From positions 3,318,710 to 3,382,709 of the forward strand of contig NZ_BOQE01000001.1 of NCBI RefSeq assembly GCF_023705585.1: 64,000 nt of DNA, written 5' to 3'. A program made the translations under genes and the position numbers. The notes under the pieces were generated by a model, which saw nothing but the letters and a program-made list of their open reading frames with translations, searched no databases and was not told where the DNA came from. The first letter of the stretch is position 1, and every line of letters begins with the position of its first letter. Shown here piece by piece: positions 15,968 to 24,328 of this stretch. Source of the DNA: Collibacillus ludicampi (GTDB lineage: Bacteria; Bacillota; Bacilli; Tumebacillales; BOQE01).

Positions 15968-16002
15968 GACTAAACCGAAAAATCAGGGAATCCCCTGATT
16001 GC
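15968..16002 (+). repeat. 35-bp hairpin repeat, right copy
   Basis: Second copy of the 13533-13567 sequence, followed here by CTTTTAATT, which makes it a plausible intrinsic terminator (stem AATCAGGG / CCCTGATT). Confidence 0.7.
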
Positions 16003-16290
16003 TTTTAATTATTACTCGGGTTATTTTCGACTATATATTATTATCTAATTTCATAGAAAATATATTGAATTTGGGGGGAAGGAGAGTTTTGGATACATTA
16101 GATAATCATTTATATATTTCTTAATCTTAAGTATTTAGAGCAGATGTGCATAAGTTGCAATTTGTCTCATCCCTTCGTTACTGTGTCTACTGATCAATCG
16201 AACGTCAACGACAGCAGTTATAGCTTCATTTTCAAAAACAGATGGTATGACAAAAAATAGTGTAGAATCATCAAATGCGAGGGACTTTTA
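16003..16290. other. Non-coding region upstream of the c-di-GMP enzyme
   Basis: AT-rich, no open frame of note. The promoter for the following gene should be here; GGGGGGAAGGAG at 16073-16083 looks like a ribosome binding site but is followed by no long frame. Confidence 0.3.
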
Positions 16291-19188
16291 ATGGCCAAGC
16301 AAAGCTTCATACTGACAGACGTTCTAAATAAAAGGGTTATCTCGATCTTTCTATTCAGTTTACTCGTTCTATCACTTTCCATTGTCTTTTATCCTTACCT
16401 GCCCAAACATCTCTCTAATTATCCAGCTCTCCATGCACTTTGGGAGCTTTTATCGATTCTAGCGAGTGTGTTGATTTTCACCATTGGCTGGCACTCATAT
16501 CCATTTAACAAATCTCCAGTTGTTTTGCTTATTTCGGTTCCATTTCTAGAGGTCGGATTGTTGGATTTGGCTCATATATTGTCCTATCTTGAAATGCCTG
16601 ATTGGGGCATTCTCAATTCTCCCCAAAAATCGATTTACTTTTGGTTGTGGGCTCGTTCGGTTGAAAGCATATCGATTCTGGTCGTGCTCTTTTGGCCTTG
16701 GCAACGATCACAACCCCCTTGGTTTAAAAGATCCCTACTCTTGATTTGTTTTTCATCCTTATTTTTGATTTTGGGGATTATGTATTTTGGGGAAAACTAT
16801 CTTTCCAATGTTTTTCATGAAGATGATGGATTTATCCGGTTTAAGCAAGGAATGGAGTTGGGTGTTATCTTGTTACATCTCTGGGCGGCCGGGTTGGTGT
16901 TACGGCGAGATGAACTTCCCAGAATTTTGCGATGTCCATCCATTTTTCTCTTTATCTGGATTGCAGGAATCGGAGAAGTGTTTTTCATGCTCTATCAAAC
17001 GGTTAACGATGCTCTGAATCTCCTAGGTGATGTATATAAAGCCGTTGCAAACGGATTTCTGCTGCAAGCCATTTTGACACATGGCATACGCTATCCTTAT
17101 GAACGACTGAAACGATCGGAACAAAAAAGAATGAATCATGAACAACAGTTAAAGACCATTCTTGACCACACGGAGGAAGCCATACTAGCAACGGATCCGC
17201 TTGGCAAAATTCAAATTGTAAATCCTATGGCTGCAAAATTGGTTGGTTTACCATCGGAACAGTTGATTGGAAAACCTATAGACGATATTTGTCAAATCTA
17301 TCACACATTATCGGGGGAAGATTGCACCTATAAATTGATCCAAGCCATACGAAATCAAGAAAAGTGGGAGATTCCCCCCACTCTTTATTTGAAAGACCGG
17401 AGTGGAAACCAAATTCCCGTTTTACTGCAAATCACCATTCTTTCGCAATCCGATTCCGTTCCAATCGGAGCCATTTTCACTCTACGTGACTTGACAGACA
17501 AAAAACGTTATGAAATGCAAGAGATGCTGTCAACAAGAATTCTGGAAAACATGTCAGAAGGGGTGATCATCACAGACCGAAACCGATCAATTGTTTCAGT
17601 CAACCAAGCGTTTACAAATATTACTGGATACAAACAAGAAGAAATACAGGGAAAGACACCGAAAATTCTGGCTTCCGGCATTCATAACCGGGAATTTTAC
17701 CAAGAAATGTGGCAATCTTTGAACCAATACGGTATGTGGCAAGGAGAAATTTGGGATCGAAAGAAGAGTGGTGAGTTTTTTCTGGCAGAAGTAACCATAA
17801 CAGCTATTAAAGACGAAACCGGATTCGTCACACATTTTGTAAGTTTTTTAAAAGATATCACTCTAAAAAAACAGATGGAGGAACAAATCCGTTTTCAAGC
17901 TTTTCACGACCCTTTAACTGGACTGTCCAATCGTTCCACGTTTCTTGCGAAACTTGAGGAAGCCATCATCGAAGCTGAACGAACGGGAAAAAAGCTGGCT
18001 GTCATCTTCTTGGATTTAGATCGGTTTAAACAAATTAATGATAGCTTGGGGCACGAGGCGGGTGACCGTTTATTACAGAAGATTGCAGAACGCTTGCTTC
18101 AGGGAGTTCGAGGGTCTGATTGTGTTGCTCGATTCGGTGGTGATGAATTTGTCGTCCTTGTCTCTGGATTTTCGGAACCTCATGAAGCGAAATTGGTTGC
18201 ACACCGCATATTAGCAGAGATTGAGCAACCATTTAATTTGTACGGCCGGCCATATTTTATTGGGGCTAGCATTGGGATTAGCCTGTACCCAAAGGATGGA
18301 ACCGATCAGGATGCGTTAATTCAAAATGCTGATCTCGCCATGTATCGGGCAAAAGAAAGTGGAAGCGGAGTTGTATTCTACGATGTCGAAATGCAGGTAT
18401 CAAACACCAAACGAATGAGGCTTGAAACACTGTTGCGGAAATCGATTCAGAGTCCTGATTTTGAACTGCACTATCAACCTCAATTTCATGCGCAAACGGG
18501 TGAGATCATTGGAGTTGAAGCATTGATTCGCTGGAGACCGGAAGGAAGTGATCCGATTCCTCCTGGCACGTTTATTCCAATCGCCGAAGAAACCGGATTA
18601 ATCAAGCCGATTGAACGCTGGGTGTTACAAACTGCTTGTCGGCAATTTTCAGAATGGCAGAGTAAACTGAAACGACCGATTCGTCTAGCGGTAAACATTT
18701 CTACATCACAATTTCAACAGAGCCATTTTGTTGATCATGTGAAAGAAGTTCTACGAATAACCCACATGAAACCGGAATTATTAGAATTAGAAATAACAGA
18801 GAGTGTGTTTATGAATCACCCTGAAGAAGCAATACACACGATACGTTCATTGAAAAAATTAGGTGTTCGAATTGCTCTTGACGATTTTGGTACAGGATAT
18901 TCATCCCTGCGCTACCTACAAGATTTTCCGGTGGACACTCTCAAGATTGACCGTAGCTTCATTCAAACCATCGAAAAAAGCCAAGCAACGTTCTCAATCG
19001 TCAAAGCGATTCTTCAAATGGCACACGATTTAAGGATTGAGGTGATCGCTGAAGGAATCGAAACACCCCAACAAAGGAACGTTTTACAACGTCTGAATTG
19101 TGAAGGCCTTCAGGGTTTCCTGCTCAGCCCAGTATTAACGGTTACTGAAATATTGGAATTATTGTTGAGCGAAAAAAGCGCATTGTAG
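16291..19188 (+). CDS. MASE3-PAS-PAS-GGDEF-EAL cyclic-di-GMP enzyme
   Basis: 965 residues. Residues about 15-270 form a multi-helix MASE3-type membrane sensor (LDLAHILSYLEMPDW, FWLWARSVESISILVVLFWP). Two PAS domains follow (about 285-400, ILDHTEEAILATDPLGKIQI; about 410-525, ILENMSEGVIITDRNRSIVS). The GGDEF domain has an intact RFGGDEF with an upstream RGSD inhibitory site, and the EAL domain has VEALIRW, LELEITESVF, DDFGTGYSSLRYL and EVIAEGIET, so both cyclase and phosphodiesterase activities look possible. It should adjust c-di-GMP, and so motility versus attachment, in response to a membrane or redox signal. The ATG has only a weak GCGAGGGAC site. Confidence 0.93.
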   Translation: MAKQSFILTDVLNKRVISIFLFSLLVLSLSIVFYPYLPKHLSNYPALHALWELLSILASVLIFTIGWHSYPFNKSPVVLLISVPFLEVGLLDLAHILSYLEMPDWGILNSPQKSIYFWLWARSVESISILVVLFWPWQRSQPPWFKRSLLLICFSSLFLILGIMYFGENYLSNVFHEDDGFIRFKQGMELGVILLHLWAAGLVLRRDELPRILRCPSIFLFIWIAGIGEVFFMLYQTVNDALNLLGDVYKAVANGFLLQAILTHGIRYPYERLKRSEQKRMNHEQQLKTILDHTEEAILATDPLGKIQIVNPMAAKLVGLPSEQLIGKPIDDICQIYHTLSGEDCTYKLIQAIRNQEKWEIPPTLYLKDRSGNQIPVLLQITILSQSDSVPIGAIFTLRDLTDKKRYEMQEMLSTRILENMSEGVIITDRNRSIVSVNQAFTNITGYKQEEIQGKTPKILASGIHNREFYQEMWQSLNQYGMWQGEIWDRKKSGEFFLAEVTITAIKDETGFVTHFVSFLKDITLKKQMEEQIRFQAFHDPLTGLSNRSTFLAKLEEAIIEAERTGKKLAVIFLDLDRFKQINDSLGHEAGDRLLQKIAERLLQGVRGSDCVARFGGDEFVVLVSGFSEPHEAKLVAHRILAEIEQPFNLYGRPYFIGASIGISLYPKDGTDQDALIQNADLAMYRAKESGSGVVFYDVEMQVSNTKRMRLETLLRKSIQSPDFELHYQPQFHAQTGEIIGVEALIRWRPEGSDPIPPGTFIPIAEETGLIKPIERWVLQTACRQFSEWQSKLKRPIRLAVNISTSQFQQSHFVDHVKEVLRITHMKPELLELEITESVFMNHPEEAIHTIRSLKKLGVRIALDDFGTGYSSLRYLQDFPVDTLKIDRSFIQTIEKSQATFSIVKAILQMAHDLRIEVIAEGIETPQQRNVLQRLNCEGLQGFLLSPVLTVTEILELLLSEKSAL

Positions 19189-19196
19189 TCTGGTTC

Positions 19197-19243
19197 AGAT
19201 AACGGAAGGACACCGCCTTACCCAAATAATGATTCCGTTATCT
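19197..19243 (+). terminator. Hairpin after the c-di-GMP enzyme gene
   Basis: Stem AGATAACGGA / TCCGTTATCT, 10 bp, nine bases after the stop codon; loop of 27 bases. Confidence 0.5.
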
Positions 19244-19321
19244 CTCACTAATCATTCAATTACCGAGGGAAGTGATTGAATCTCGGATCCGAAAACAAGG
19301 AGCTCCATCCAACCTGACAAG

Positions 19322-19348
19322 GCTCATCCAGATCGGGTGAGCTTTTTT
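19322..19348 (+). terminator. Intrinsic terminator
   Basis: GCTCATCC-AGATC-GGGTGAGC (one G-U pair) followed by six T residues. Confidence 0.75.
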
Positions 19349-19419
19349 GTCGTTGGGGAGTGGAGATACAAAGTGAGATTTTCCGCTCAAACGATTGACA
19401 GTTGCTTCAATAAAACTAA

Positions 19420-19677
19420 GTGACTTTTGGGTGGGGTGTATCGCTTTGCAGCGCAGAGGTGAGTGTGTGAGACACCGACTTTGGAGATCGTCTCACTTCC
19501 TTTCGGATGTAAAAGGGTATATGCATTGCGTGTAATAGCGACTTTGAAGGTCGTCTCGCAACATATGATTATAATTCCATGCGAGACGACCTTCACGGAG
19601 CATAAGCGCAATGCATATACCCGCTGAAACGACCTCCACGGAGCGCGAACGCAAAGCATGCGCCCACCAAGCTACAC
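19420..19677. repeat. Nested hairpin element, copy A
   Basis: A two-level long inverted repeat. Outer arms begin GTGACTTTTGGGTGGGG...GCTTTGC and end GCAAAGC...CCCACCAAGCTACAC. Inside sits a second hairpin with perfect 15-bp arms GGGTATATGCATTGC (19515-19529) / GCAATGCATATACCC (19608-19622), an asymmetric internal loop, and a further perfect 15-bp stem GAAGGTCGTCTCGCA (19546-19560) / TGCGAGACGACCTTC (19580-19594). No protein is encoded. Related copies are at 19775-19907 and 45105-45327. Confidence 0.85.
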
Positions 19678-19678
19678 A

Positions 19679-19717
19679 TTTTCAAGGGAGCCACCCATGC
19701 CGCAAGCGGCACCATCA
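19679..19717. repeat. Conserved tail segment after hairpin A
   Basis: TTTTCAAGGGAGCCACCCAT then GCCGCAAGCGGC (small hairpin) and ACCATCA. It recurs at 19911-19949 after hairpin B and at 45006-45044 before hairpin C. Confidence 0.8.
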
Positions 19718-19774
19718 GAGGATGAAAAGTTTCTTGTGTGGGTAGTCAGATTTAAGCCCGCCACATGAGATATA

Positions 19775-19907
19775 GTGACTTTTGGTTGGATGTAATCACT
19801 TTGCAGCGCAGAGGTGAGTTGAAGGTCGTTCCGCAACATCTGTTTATAATGCGGGCGGAACGACCTTCATCGAACCCAAGCGCAAAGTGATACATCCAAC
19901 CAAGCAC
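19775..19907. repeat. Nested hairpin element, copy B
   Basis: The simplest copy. Outer stem TTGGTTGGATGTAATCACTTTGC-type arm (to 19804) pairs with 19882-19903; the internal loop has AGCGCAGAGGTGAGTT (19805-19820) on the 5' side and ATCGAACCCAAGC (19869-19881) on the 3' side; the inner stem is GAAGGTCGTTCCGC / GCGGAACGACCTTC; the apical loop is about 20 bases. Compared with A the outer and inner stems differ by paired changes. Confidence 0.85.
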
Positions 19908-19910
19908 TAG

Positions 19911-19949
19911 TTTTCAAGATTGCCACCCATGCCGGATGGGTGGCACCAT
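19911..19949. repeat. Conserved tail segment after hairpin B
   Basis: TTTTCAAGATTGCCACCCAT then GCCGGATGGGTGGC and ACCATA. Same segment as at 19679, with a changed small hairpin: CCACCCAT-GCCGG-ATGGGTGG. Confidence 0.75.
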
Positions 19950-19980
19950 AAAGTTGAGAGTTTCCAGAAAAAAATATATA

Positions 19981-20050
19981 TTGACTTAAAAATGATTCTA
20001 ATATTACACTAATTATAACGTAAACGTAATAATAACGTTATATTATTTTT
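19981..20050 (+). promoter_or_regulatory. Promoter and putative operator of the upper phenylacetate operon
   Basis: TTGACT (19981-19986) and TACACT about 18 bases later give a possible sigma-A promoter. Just after lies an inverted repeat, ATTATAACGT ... ACGTTATAT, with the perfect core ATAACGTTAT. A similar AACGTTATAT site follows the -10 of the paaA promoter at about 28150, so one regulator (a TetR-type PaaR is the known kind) may act on both. No such regulator gene is in the window. Confidence 0.55.
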
Positions 20051-20110
20051 TGTAATATAACCTCAGTCATTATGAAAATGTTACAGCTACTTTTTTGAGG
20101 AGGAATTGAA

Positions 20111-20410
20111 ATGGTCAAACTTATCGCGATTTATAAAAAGCCGGAAAATACTGAGGAATTTGATCGCCATTACTATGAAGTACATGCTCCATTAGCGGAA
20201 AAGATGCCTGGCCTCATCAAATTGGAAGTGAATAAAATCTTCGGTACGCCTGCTGGAGAGAGCGATCTTCATTTAATCGCCGAGATGTATTTCGAGACGA
20301 AGGAAGCGATGATGAACGCGTTATCTTCACCGGAGGGCCGCGCAGCAGGAAAGGACTTAATGGGATTCGCAGGAAAACTGGTTACCATGCATTTTGCTGA
20401 AGTCGTGTAG
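20111..20410 (+). CDS. EthD-family small protein
   Basis: 99 residues, one ferredoxin-like EthD domain: VKLIAIYKKPENTEEFDRHY at the start, HYYEVHAPLAEKMPGL with the conserved His pair, and EMYFETKEAMMNALSSPEG. EthD-type proteins occur in ring-degradation operons and are thought to act as small enzymes or accessory proteins in handling reactive ring products; the exact role is unknown. It is the first gene of the operon, with a GAGGAGGAATTG ribosome site, and is followed without a gap by a thioesterase gene. Confidence 0.85.
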   Translation: MVKLIAIYKKPENTEEFDRHYYEVHAPLAEKMPGLIKLEVNKIFGTPAGESDLHLIAEMYFETKEAMMNALSSPEGRAAGKDLMGFAGKLVTMHFAEVV

Positions 20411-20419
20411 GTGAGTATG

Positions 20420-20875
20420 ATGAGACAACATGTGGATGAAACGGGAATACACGAACGATATCGGGAAGAAATCCGTGAGAAATTAGAGCAAGATTCTTTC
20501 GCCCAATTTCTTGGTATTTCCTTACTTGAATTCGGGCCGGGAACGGCTGTTGCCGAATTGGAAGTGAAGGAACATATGCTGAATGCCCATGGTACCACAC
20601 ATGGGGCTGTTATTTTTGCATTGGCCGATTTTGTATTTGCGGTTGCCAGCAATTCTTATGGAAAAACATCCGTCGCTCTCTCTATGAATATCGGTTACCT
20701 CGCACCAAGTATGAAAGGAAATCGATTGCGCGCAACGGCACTGGAAGAAAAGAAAAACAACCGCACCTCCTGGTATCGTATTCGCGTGGAGAACGAAGAG
20801 GGGCCTGTTGCTCTACTTGATGCCCTGGCCTATCGCAAGAATGATCATTTTGTTTCTATTGAGCCGCAGACTTGA
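20420..20875 (+). CDS. paaI: PaaI-type hotdog thioesterase
   Basis: About 151 residues. The hotdog core ISLLEFGPGTAVAELEVKEH, NAHGTTHGAVIFALADFVFA (the catalytic H-G-[GA]-x(3)-[AL]-x-[DE] helix) and YLAPSMKGNRLRATA match PaaI. It hydrolyses hydroxyphenylacetyl-CoA or dead-end ring-CoA thioesters, releasing CoA when the pathway stalls. The start is uncertain among GTG 20411 and ATG 20417 or 20420; AGGTGAG sits at 20409-20415, so the last is favoured. It overlaps the end of the EthD region and is tightly linked to the next gene. Confidence 0.88.
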   Translation: MRQHVDETGIHERYREEIREKLEQDSFAQFLGISLLEFGPGTAVAELEVKEHMLNAHGTTHGAVIFALADFVFAVASNSYGKTSVALSMNIGYLAPSMKGNRLRATALEEKKNNRTSWYRIRVENEEGPVALLDALAYRKNDHFVSIEPQT

Positions 20876-20913
20876 AAACGTTTACTACATCGGCGCAAAA
20901 GGGAGGGTACGCG

Positions 20914-21339
20914 ATGTACAAGGCAGGAGAGAAAGTCATGGGTTTTGAAACGAAGAATCGATTCAATCATTATTTAGGTATTGAGATCAAGCGCGTCGAT
21001 GATGAAGGATGTACAGCGGTTTTAAAAATCCGTCCTGAACTCTATAACAGTATCGAGGGAGTGGTTCATGGAGGAGTGACCAGCACGCTGGCCGACGTGG
21101 CCATGGGGCATGGCGCCGCTCCCCATGTGGACGGCGTTCAGCAATGTGTGACGGTGGAAAGTAAGATTAGTTACTTGGCTCCTGCAAAAGGAGATCTGTT
21201 GATTGCTGAATCGAAGGTTTTGAAACGGGGAGCGAAATTAATTACTATGGAAGCCCGAGTGACGACGGGAGATGGGGAATTAGTGGCCGTCGCATTAGGC
21301 ACGTACGCACGTATCAAACCGAAACATCTTACAGATTGA
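20914..21339 (+). CDS. Second PaaI-family hotdog thioesterase
   Basis: 141 residues from ATG 20914, which follows GGGAGGGT; a TTG start at 20872 would overlap the previous stop. The hotdog signature IEGVVHGGVTSTLADVAMGH and SKISYLAPAKGDLLIAESKV are clear. It probably hydrolyses acyl-CoA intermediates of the ring or side-chain pathway. Having two different hotdog thioesterases side by side (identity between them is low) suggests distinct substrates, for example phenylacetyl-CoA-type and straight-chain acyl-CoA. Confidence 0.85.
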   Translation: MYKAGEKVMGFETKNRFNHYLGIEIKRVDDEGCTAVLKIRPELYNSIEGVVHGGVTSTLADVAMGHGAAPHVDGVQQCVTVESKISYLAPAKGDLLIAESKVLKRGAKLITMEARVTTGDGELVAVALGTYARIKPKHLTD

Positions 21340-21364
21340 ATGTGAAAACCAAGGGGTTAAAAGT

Positions 21365-22147
21365 ATGGAAGAGACTGTATTATTGGAGAAACAAGGACAT
21401 ATAGGAATCATCCGATTAAATAGACCTAACGAGTTGAACGCATTGAATTATCCCACTCTCGTGCGCTTAGGTGAAATCATCGATCAGTTACATCAAGAAA
21501 TTAAGGAAACCCGGGTTGTAATTGTAACCGCTTCCGGTAAGGCTTTTTGCGCTGGGGCGGACTTGAAAGAACGAAGGACGCTTAATGAACAGCAAGTTCG
21601 TCGCAATGTGCGTACGATCAGGGATGTATTTTCCGCATTGGAAAGGTTGCCACAACCGACGATTGCTGCAATTAATGGATACGCATTCGGCGGGGGATTC
21701 GAATTAGCCTTGGCATGCGATTTCCGATACGCCGTGAGGGAAGCGAAGCTAGGACTTACGGAAGTAAGCCTGGGGATTATACCGGGGGCCGGGGGAACGC
21801 AACGTCTGCCTAGGTTAATCGGTCCCGCAAAAGCGAAAGAACTGATCTTAACCGCCAGAAAAATCACAGCAGAAGAAGCAAAAGCATATGGAATTCTCAA
21901 CGGCATAGCAGAAAACGAACACCACCTCTGGGATCTCTGTACTATGTTGGCATCTGAAATACTTGCGAATGCTCCACTTGCGGTGTATCAGGCCAAGTAT
22001 GCGATTGACAGAGGACTTGGTACCGATTTTCAAAGCGGGTTGGATTTGGAGTCGAAAGCGTATGAAGTGATTATTCCTACGAAGGATCGCTTGGAAGCGC
22101 TGGAAGCGTTCCGGGAGAAAAGGAAACCGGTGTTTCGCGGTGAATGA
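21365..22147 (+). CDS. Enoyl-CoA hydratase/isomerase family protein 1
   Basis: 260 residues, crotonase fold. CoA and oxyanion loops AFCAGADLKE and FGGGFELALACDF, with both hydratase glutamates in place (GGFE and LTEVSLGIIPGAGGTQRL), so it should be an active hydratase. In this operon it may hydrate 2,3-dehydroadipyl-CoA (PaaF role) or act on the ring-opened or oxepin-CoA product, since no PaaZ-type fusion is present. Sequence alone does not decide between these. The ATG follows AAGGGGTTAA. Confidence 0.85.
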   Translation: MEETVLLEKQGHIGIIRLNRPNELNALNYPTLVRLGEIIDQLHQEIKETRVVIVTASGKAFCAGADLKERRTLNEQQVRRNVRTIRDVFSALERLPQPTIAAINGYAFGGGFELALACDFRYAVREAKLGLTEVSLGIIPGAGGTQRLPRLIGPAKAKELILTARKITAEEAKAYGILNGIAENEHHLWDLCTMLASEILANAPLAVYQAKYAIDRGLGTDFQSGLDLESKAYEVIIPTKDRLEALEAFREKRKPVFRGE

Positions 22148-22176
22148 AGCCAATCGTAAGAAAGGGGTAAGAAGTG

Positions 22177-23508
22177 ATGATTTTTAACCGGGAAATTGAA
22201 ACCATGTCTCGTGAAGAACTCAAAAAGATTCAGTTTGAACGATTGAGAGAGGTAGTCAGTAGAGTATATGAAAGAGTCCCCTTTCATAGAGAGAATTTTA
22301 TCAAGGCAGGAGTCAAGCCTGAAGATATCAAGAGTCTTGAGGATATTCAACGGCTGCCTTTTATGAAGAAAACGGATTTGCGCGAAAACTATCCTTTTAA
22401 CCTATTCGCTGTGGATATGAAAGAAGTCGTTCGTATTCATGGTTCTTCCGGCACCAAGGGGAAGCCCACAGTTGTGGGTTATACGAGAAGGGACATCGAA
22501 AACTGGTCTGAGATCGTTGCCAGGGCGATTTGTTGTGCAGGTGGCCGTCCGGGGGACATTTTCCATAACGCTTACGGATATGGATTGTTCACGGGAGGAC
22601 TTGGATTGCACTATGGAATCGAATATCTGGGGGCGGTGGCCGTACCGGTTTCGGGCGGGAATACACCGCGGCAGATCACATTGATCGAAGATTTCAAGCC
22701 GCGCGGAATTTCAGGCACCCCATCTTATATTCTTAACATAGTGGAAGAGATGGAACGTTTGGGGAAAGATCCAAGAAATACGAGTCTGGAGTATGGAATT
22801 TTCGGAGCGGAACCATGGACGGAAGAGATGCGTGCTCAATTGGAAGAGAAATTGAATATTAAAGCGGTCGATATTTACGGATTAAGTGAAGTGATGGGAC
22901 CCGGGGTTTCCATAGAATGTTATGAAGCGCAAGACGGATTGCATATTGCGGAAGATCACTTCTTGGTGGAGGTTGTCGATCCCGAAACGGGAGAGGTGCT
23001 TCCGTACGGAGAAGAGGGAGAGCTTGTTTTCACTTCGTTGACAAAAGAGGCGTTCCCTGTCATTCGTTATCGTACGGGTGATATCGCTTCTTTGAACCCT
23101 GAAAAATGCAAATGTGGACGTACGACTGTTCGTATGTCGAGAATCAAAGGCCGTGTTGACGATATGTTGATTATTCGCGGGGTAAACGTATTTCCGACGG
23201 AAATCGAATCGGTTCTCTTGAGCTTTAAGCAGTTAGCTCCGCACTATCAAGTGGTCATTGAGCGGGAGGGAGCGTTGGACCGGTTTGAAGTGCAGTGTGA
23301 ATTGACCACGGAATATATGAGACAAATCGGAGACCTCGCGAATAGCCATGATGTCGTTCGTTTGACCAAAGAGATTAGTCATACGATGAAAAATACTTTG
23401 GGTGTCAGCGTTCAGTTAAAGTTGCACGAACCGCATACGATTCCTCGCAGCGAAGGCAAGGCGATACGGATTGTGGACAAAAGGAATCAGCCAGTGAACA
23501 GTAAGTAG
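22177..23508 (+). CDS. paaK: Phenylacetate-CoA ligase
   Basis: 443 residues, the standard PaaK length. Adenylate-forming motifs [19 protein letters not shown] (P-loop), [12 protein letters not shown] and [13 protein letters not shown] are present, followed by the hinge YRTGDIASL and [20 protein letters not shown] in the mobile C-terminal domain, ending with [15 protein letters not shown] carrying the catalytic Lys. It makes phenylacetyl-CoA from phenylacetate, ATP and CoA, the entry step of the pathway. ATG 22177 follows AAAGGGGT; GTG 22174 is an alternative. It is flanked by crotonase genes in the same operon. Confidence 0.96.
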   Translation: MIFNREIETMSREELKKIQFERLREVVSRVYERVPFHRENFIKAGVKPEDIKSLEDIQRLPFMKKTDLRENYPFNLFAVDMKEVVRIHGSSGTKGKPTVVGYTRRDIENWSEIVARAICCAGGRPGDIFHNAYGYGLFTGGLGLHYGIEYLGAVAVPVSGGNTPRQITLIEDFKPRGISGTPSYILNIVEEMERLGKDPRNTSLEYGIFGAEPWTEEMRAQLEEKLNIKAVDIYGLSEVMGPGVSIECYEAQDGLHIAEDHFLVEVVDPETGEVLPYGEEGELVFTSLTKEAFPVIRYRTGDIASLNPEKCKCGRTTVRMSRIKGRVDDMLIIRGVNVFPTEIESVLLSFKQLAPHYQVVIEREGALDRFEVQCELTTEYMRQIGDLANSHDVVRLTKEISHTMKNTLGVSVQLKLHEPHTIPRSEGKAIRIVDKRNQPVNSK

Positions 23509-23544
23509 ACGCCAAAAGTAATGGAAGGAAAGCGAGGGGAGCAG

Positions 23545-24318
23545 ATGGACTACGAATTCATACGAGTTGCAAGAGATCAAGCCGTGGGGATTATCACATT
23601 GCATCGTCCTGAGGTTCTCAATGCACTAAACCTCAAACTGGTCGACGAATTGGTAGAAGCGTTGGAAAACATGGATCGAGACGATTCGGTTCGTACCATC
23701 GTTCTCACAGGTAATGAGAAAGCGTTTGCGGCCGGGGCCGATATCGATGAAATGGCCGATGAAACAGCCATTTCCATGTTGCTGAAAGACCAGTTTACGG
23801 TGTGGGATCGGATCGCCACAATCAATAAGCCTATCATCGCTGCTGTCAGTGGATATGTTCTCGGTGGCGGTTGTGAACTGATGATGAATTGCGATATCGT
23901 CATCGCTTCCGAAACAACAAAAATTGGACAACCGGAAATCAATCTGGGGGTCATGCCGGGCGCAGGAGGAACTCAACGATTGACCAAAATGGTCGGAAAA
24001 GTCAAGGCGATGGAGATGCTGTTGACAGGTTCACCGATTTCCGCCGAAGAAGCGCTTCGTTACGGCTTGGTCAACAAAGTTGTTCCTGTCGAGATGTATT
24101 TGCAAGAAGCAGTCACATTGGCCAAGAAGATCGCTGCTAAACCACCTCTAGCGGTGCGTTTGATCAAAAAATCCGTCTTAAAAGCGATCGATAATCCGCT
24201 CTCAGAAGGGTTGGCATACGAACGAAACTGTTTTTATCTGCTGTTTGCCAGCGAAGACCAAACGGAAGGTATGAGAGCATTTGTAGAGAAACGTAAACCA
24301 AAATTTACGGGACGGTAG
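23545..24318 (+). CDS. paaF: Enoyl-CoA hydratase, PaaF-like
   Basis: 257 residues from ATG 23545 (GAGGGGAG site; the in-frame ATG at 23521 has none). AFAAGADIDEMAD, LGGGCELMMNCD and IGQPEINLGVMPGAGGTQRL hold both catalytic Glu residues. It is the best candidate for 2,3-dehydroadipyl-CoA hydratase (PaaF), giving 3-hydroxyadipyl-CoA for the downstream dehydrogenase. A standard short-chain enoyl-CoA hydratase role is the alternative. Confidence 0.85.
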   Translation: MDYEFIRVARDQAVGIITLHRPEVLNALNLKLVDELVEALENMDRDDSVRTIVLTGNEKAFAAGADIDEMADETAISMLLKDQFTVWDRIATINKPIIAAVSGYVLGGGCELMMNCDIVIASETTKIGQPEINLGVMPGAGGTQRLTKMVGKVKAMEMLLTGSPISAEEALRYGLVNKVVPVEMYLQEAVTLAKKIAAKPPLAVRLIKKSVLKAIDNPLSEGLAYERNCFYLLFASEDQTEGMRAFVEKRKPKFTGR

Positions 24319-24328
24319 GGATCGAGAA

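Noticed and set aside
19387-19659. 90-codon minus-strand frame through hairpin A; similar frames through hairpin C (44981-45319).
   Set aside because: They arise from the palindromic structure; the same frame is not kept in B and peptides reflect the inverted repeats.
19420-19949. HEARO/omega-RNA or group II intron domain.
   Set aside because: No IscB, TnpB, HNH or reverse transcriptase frame nearby, and the structure is simple nested palindromes without the domain V motif of group II introns.
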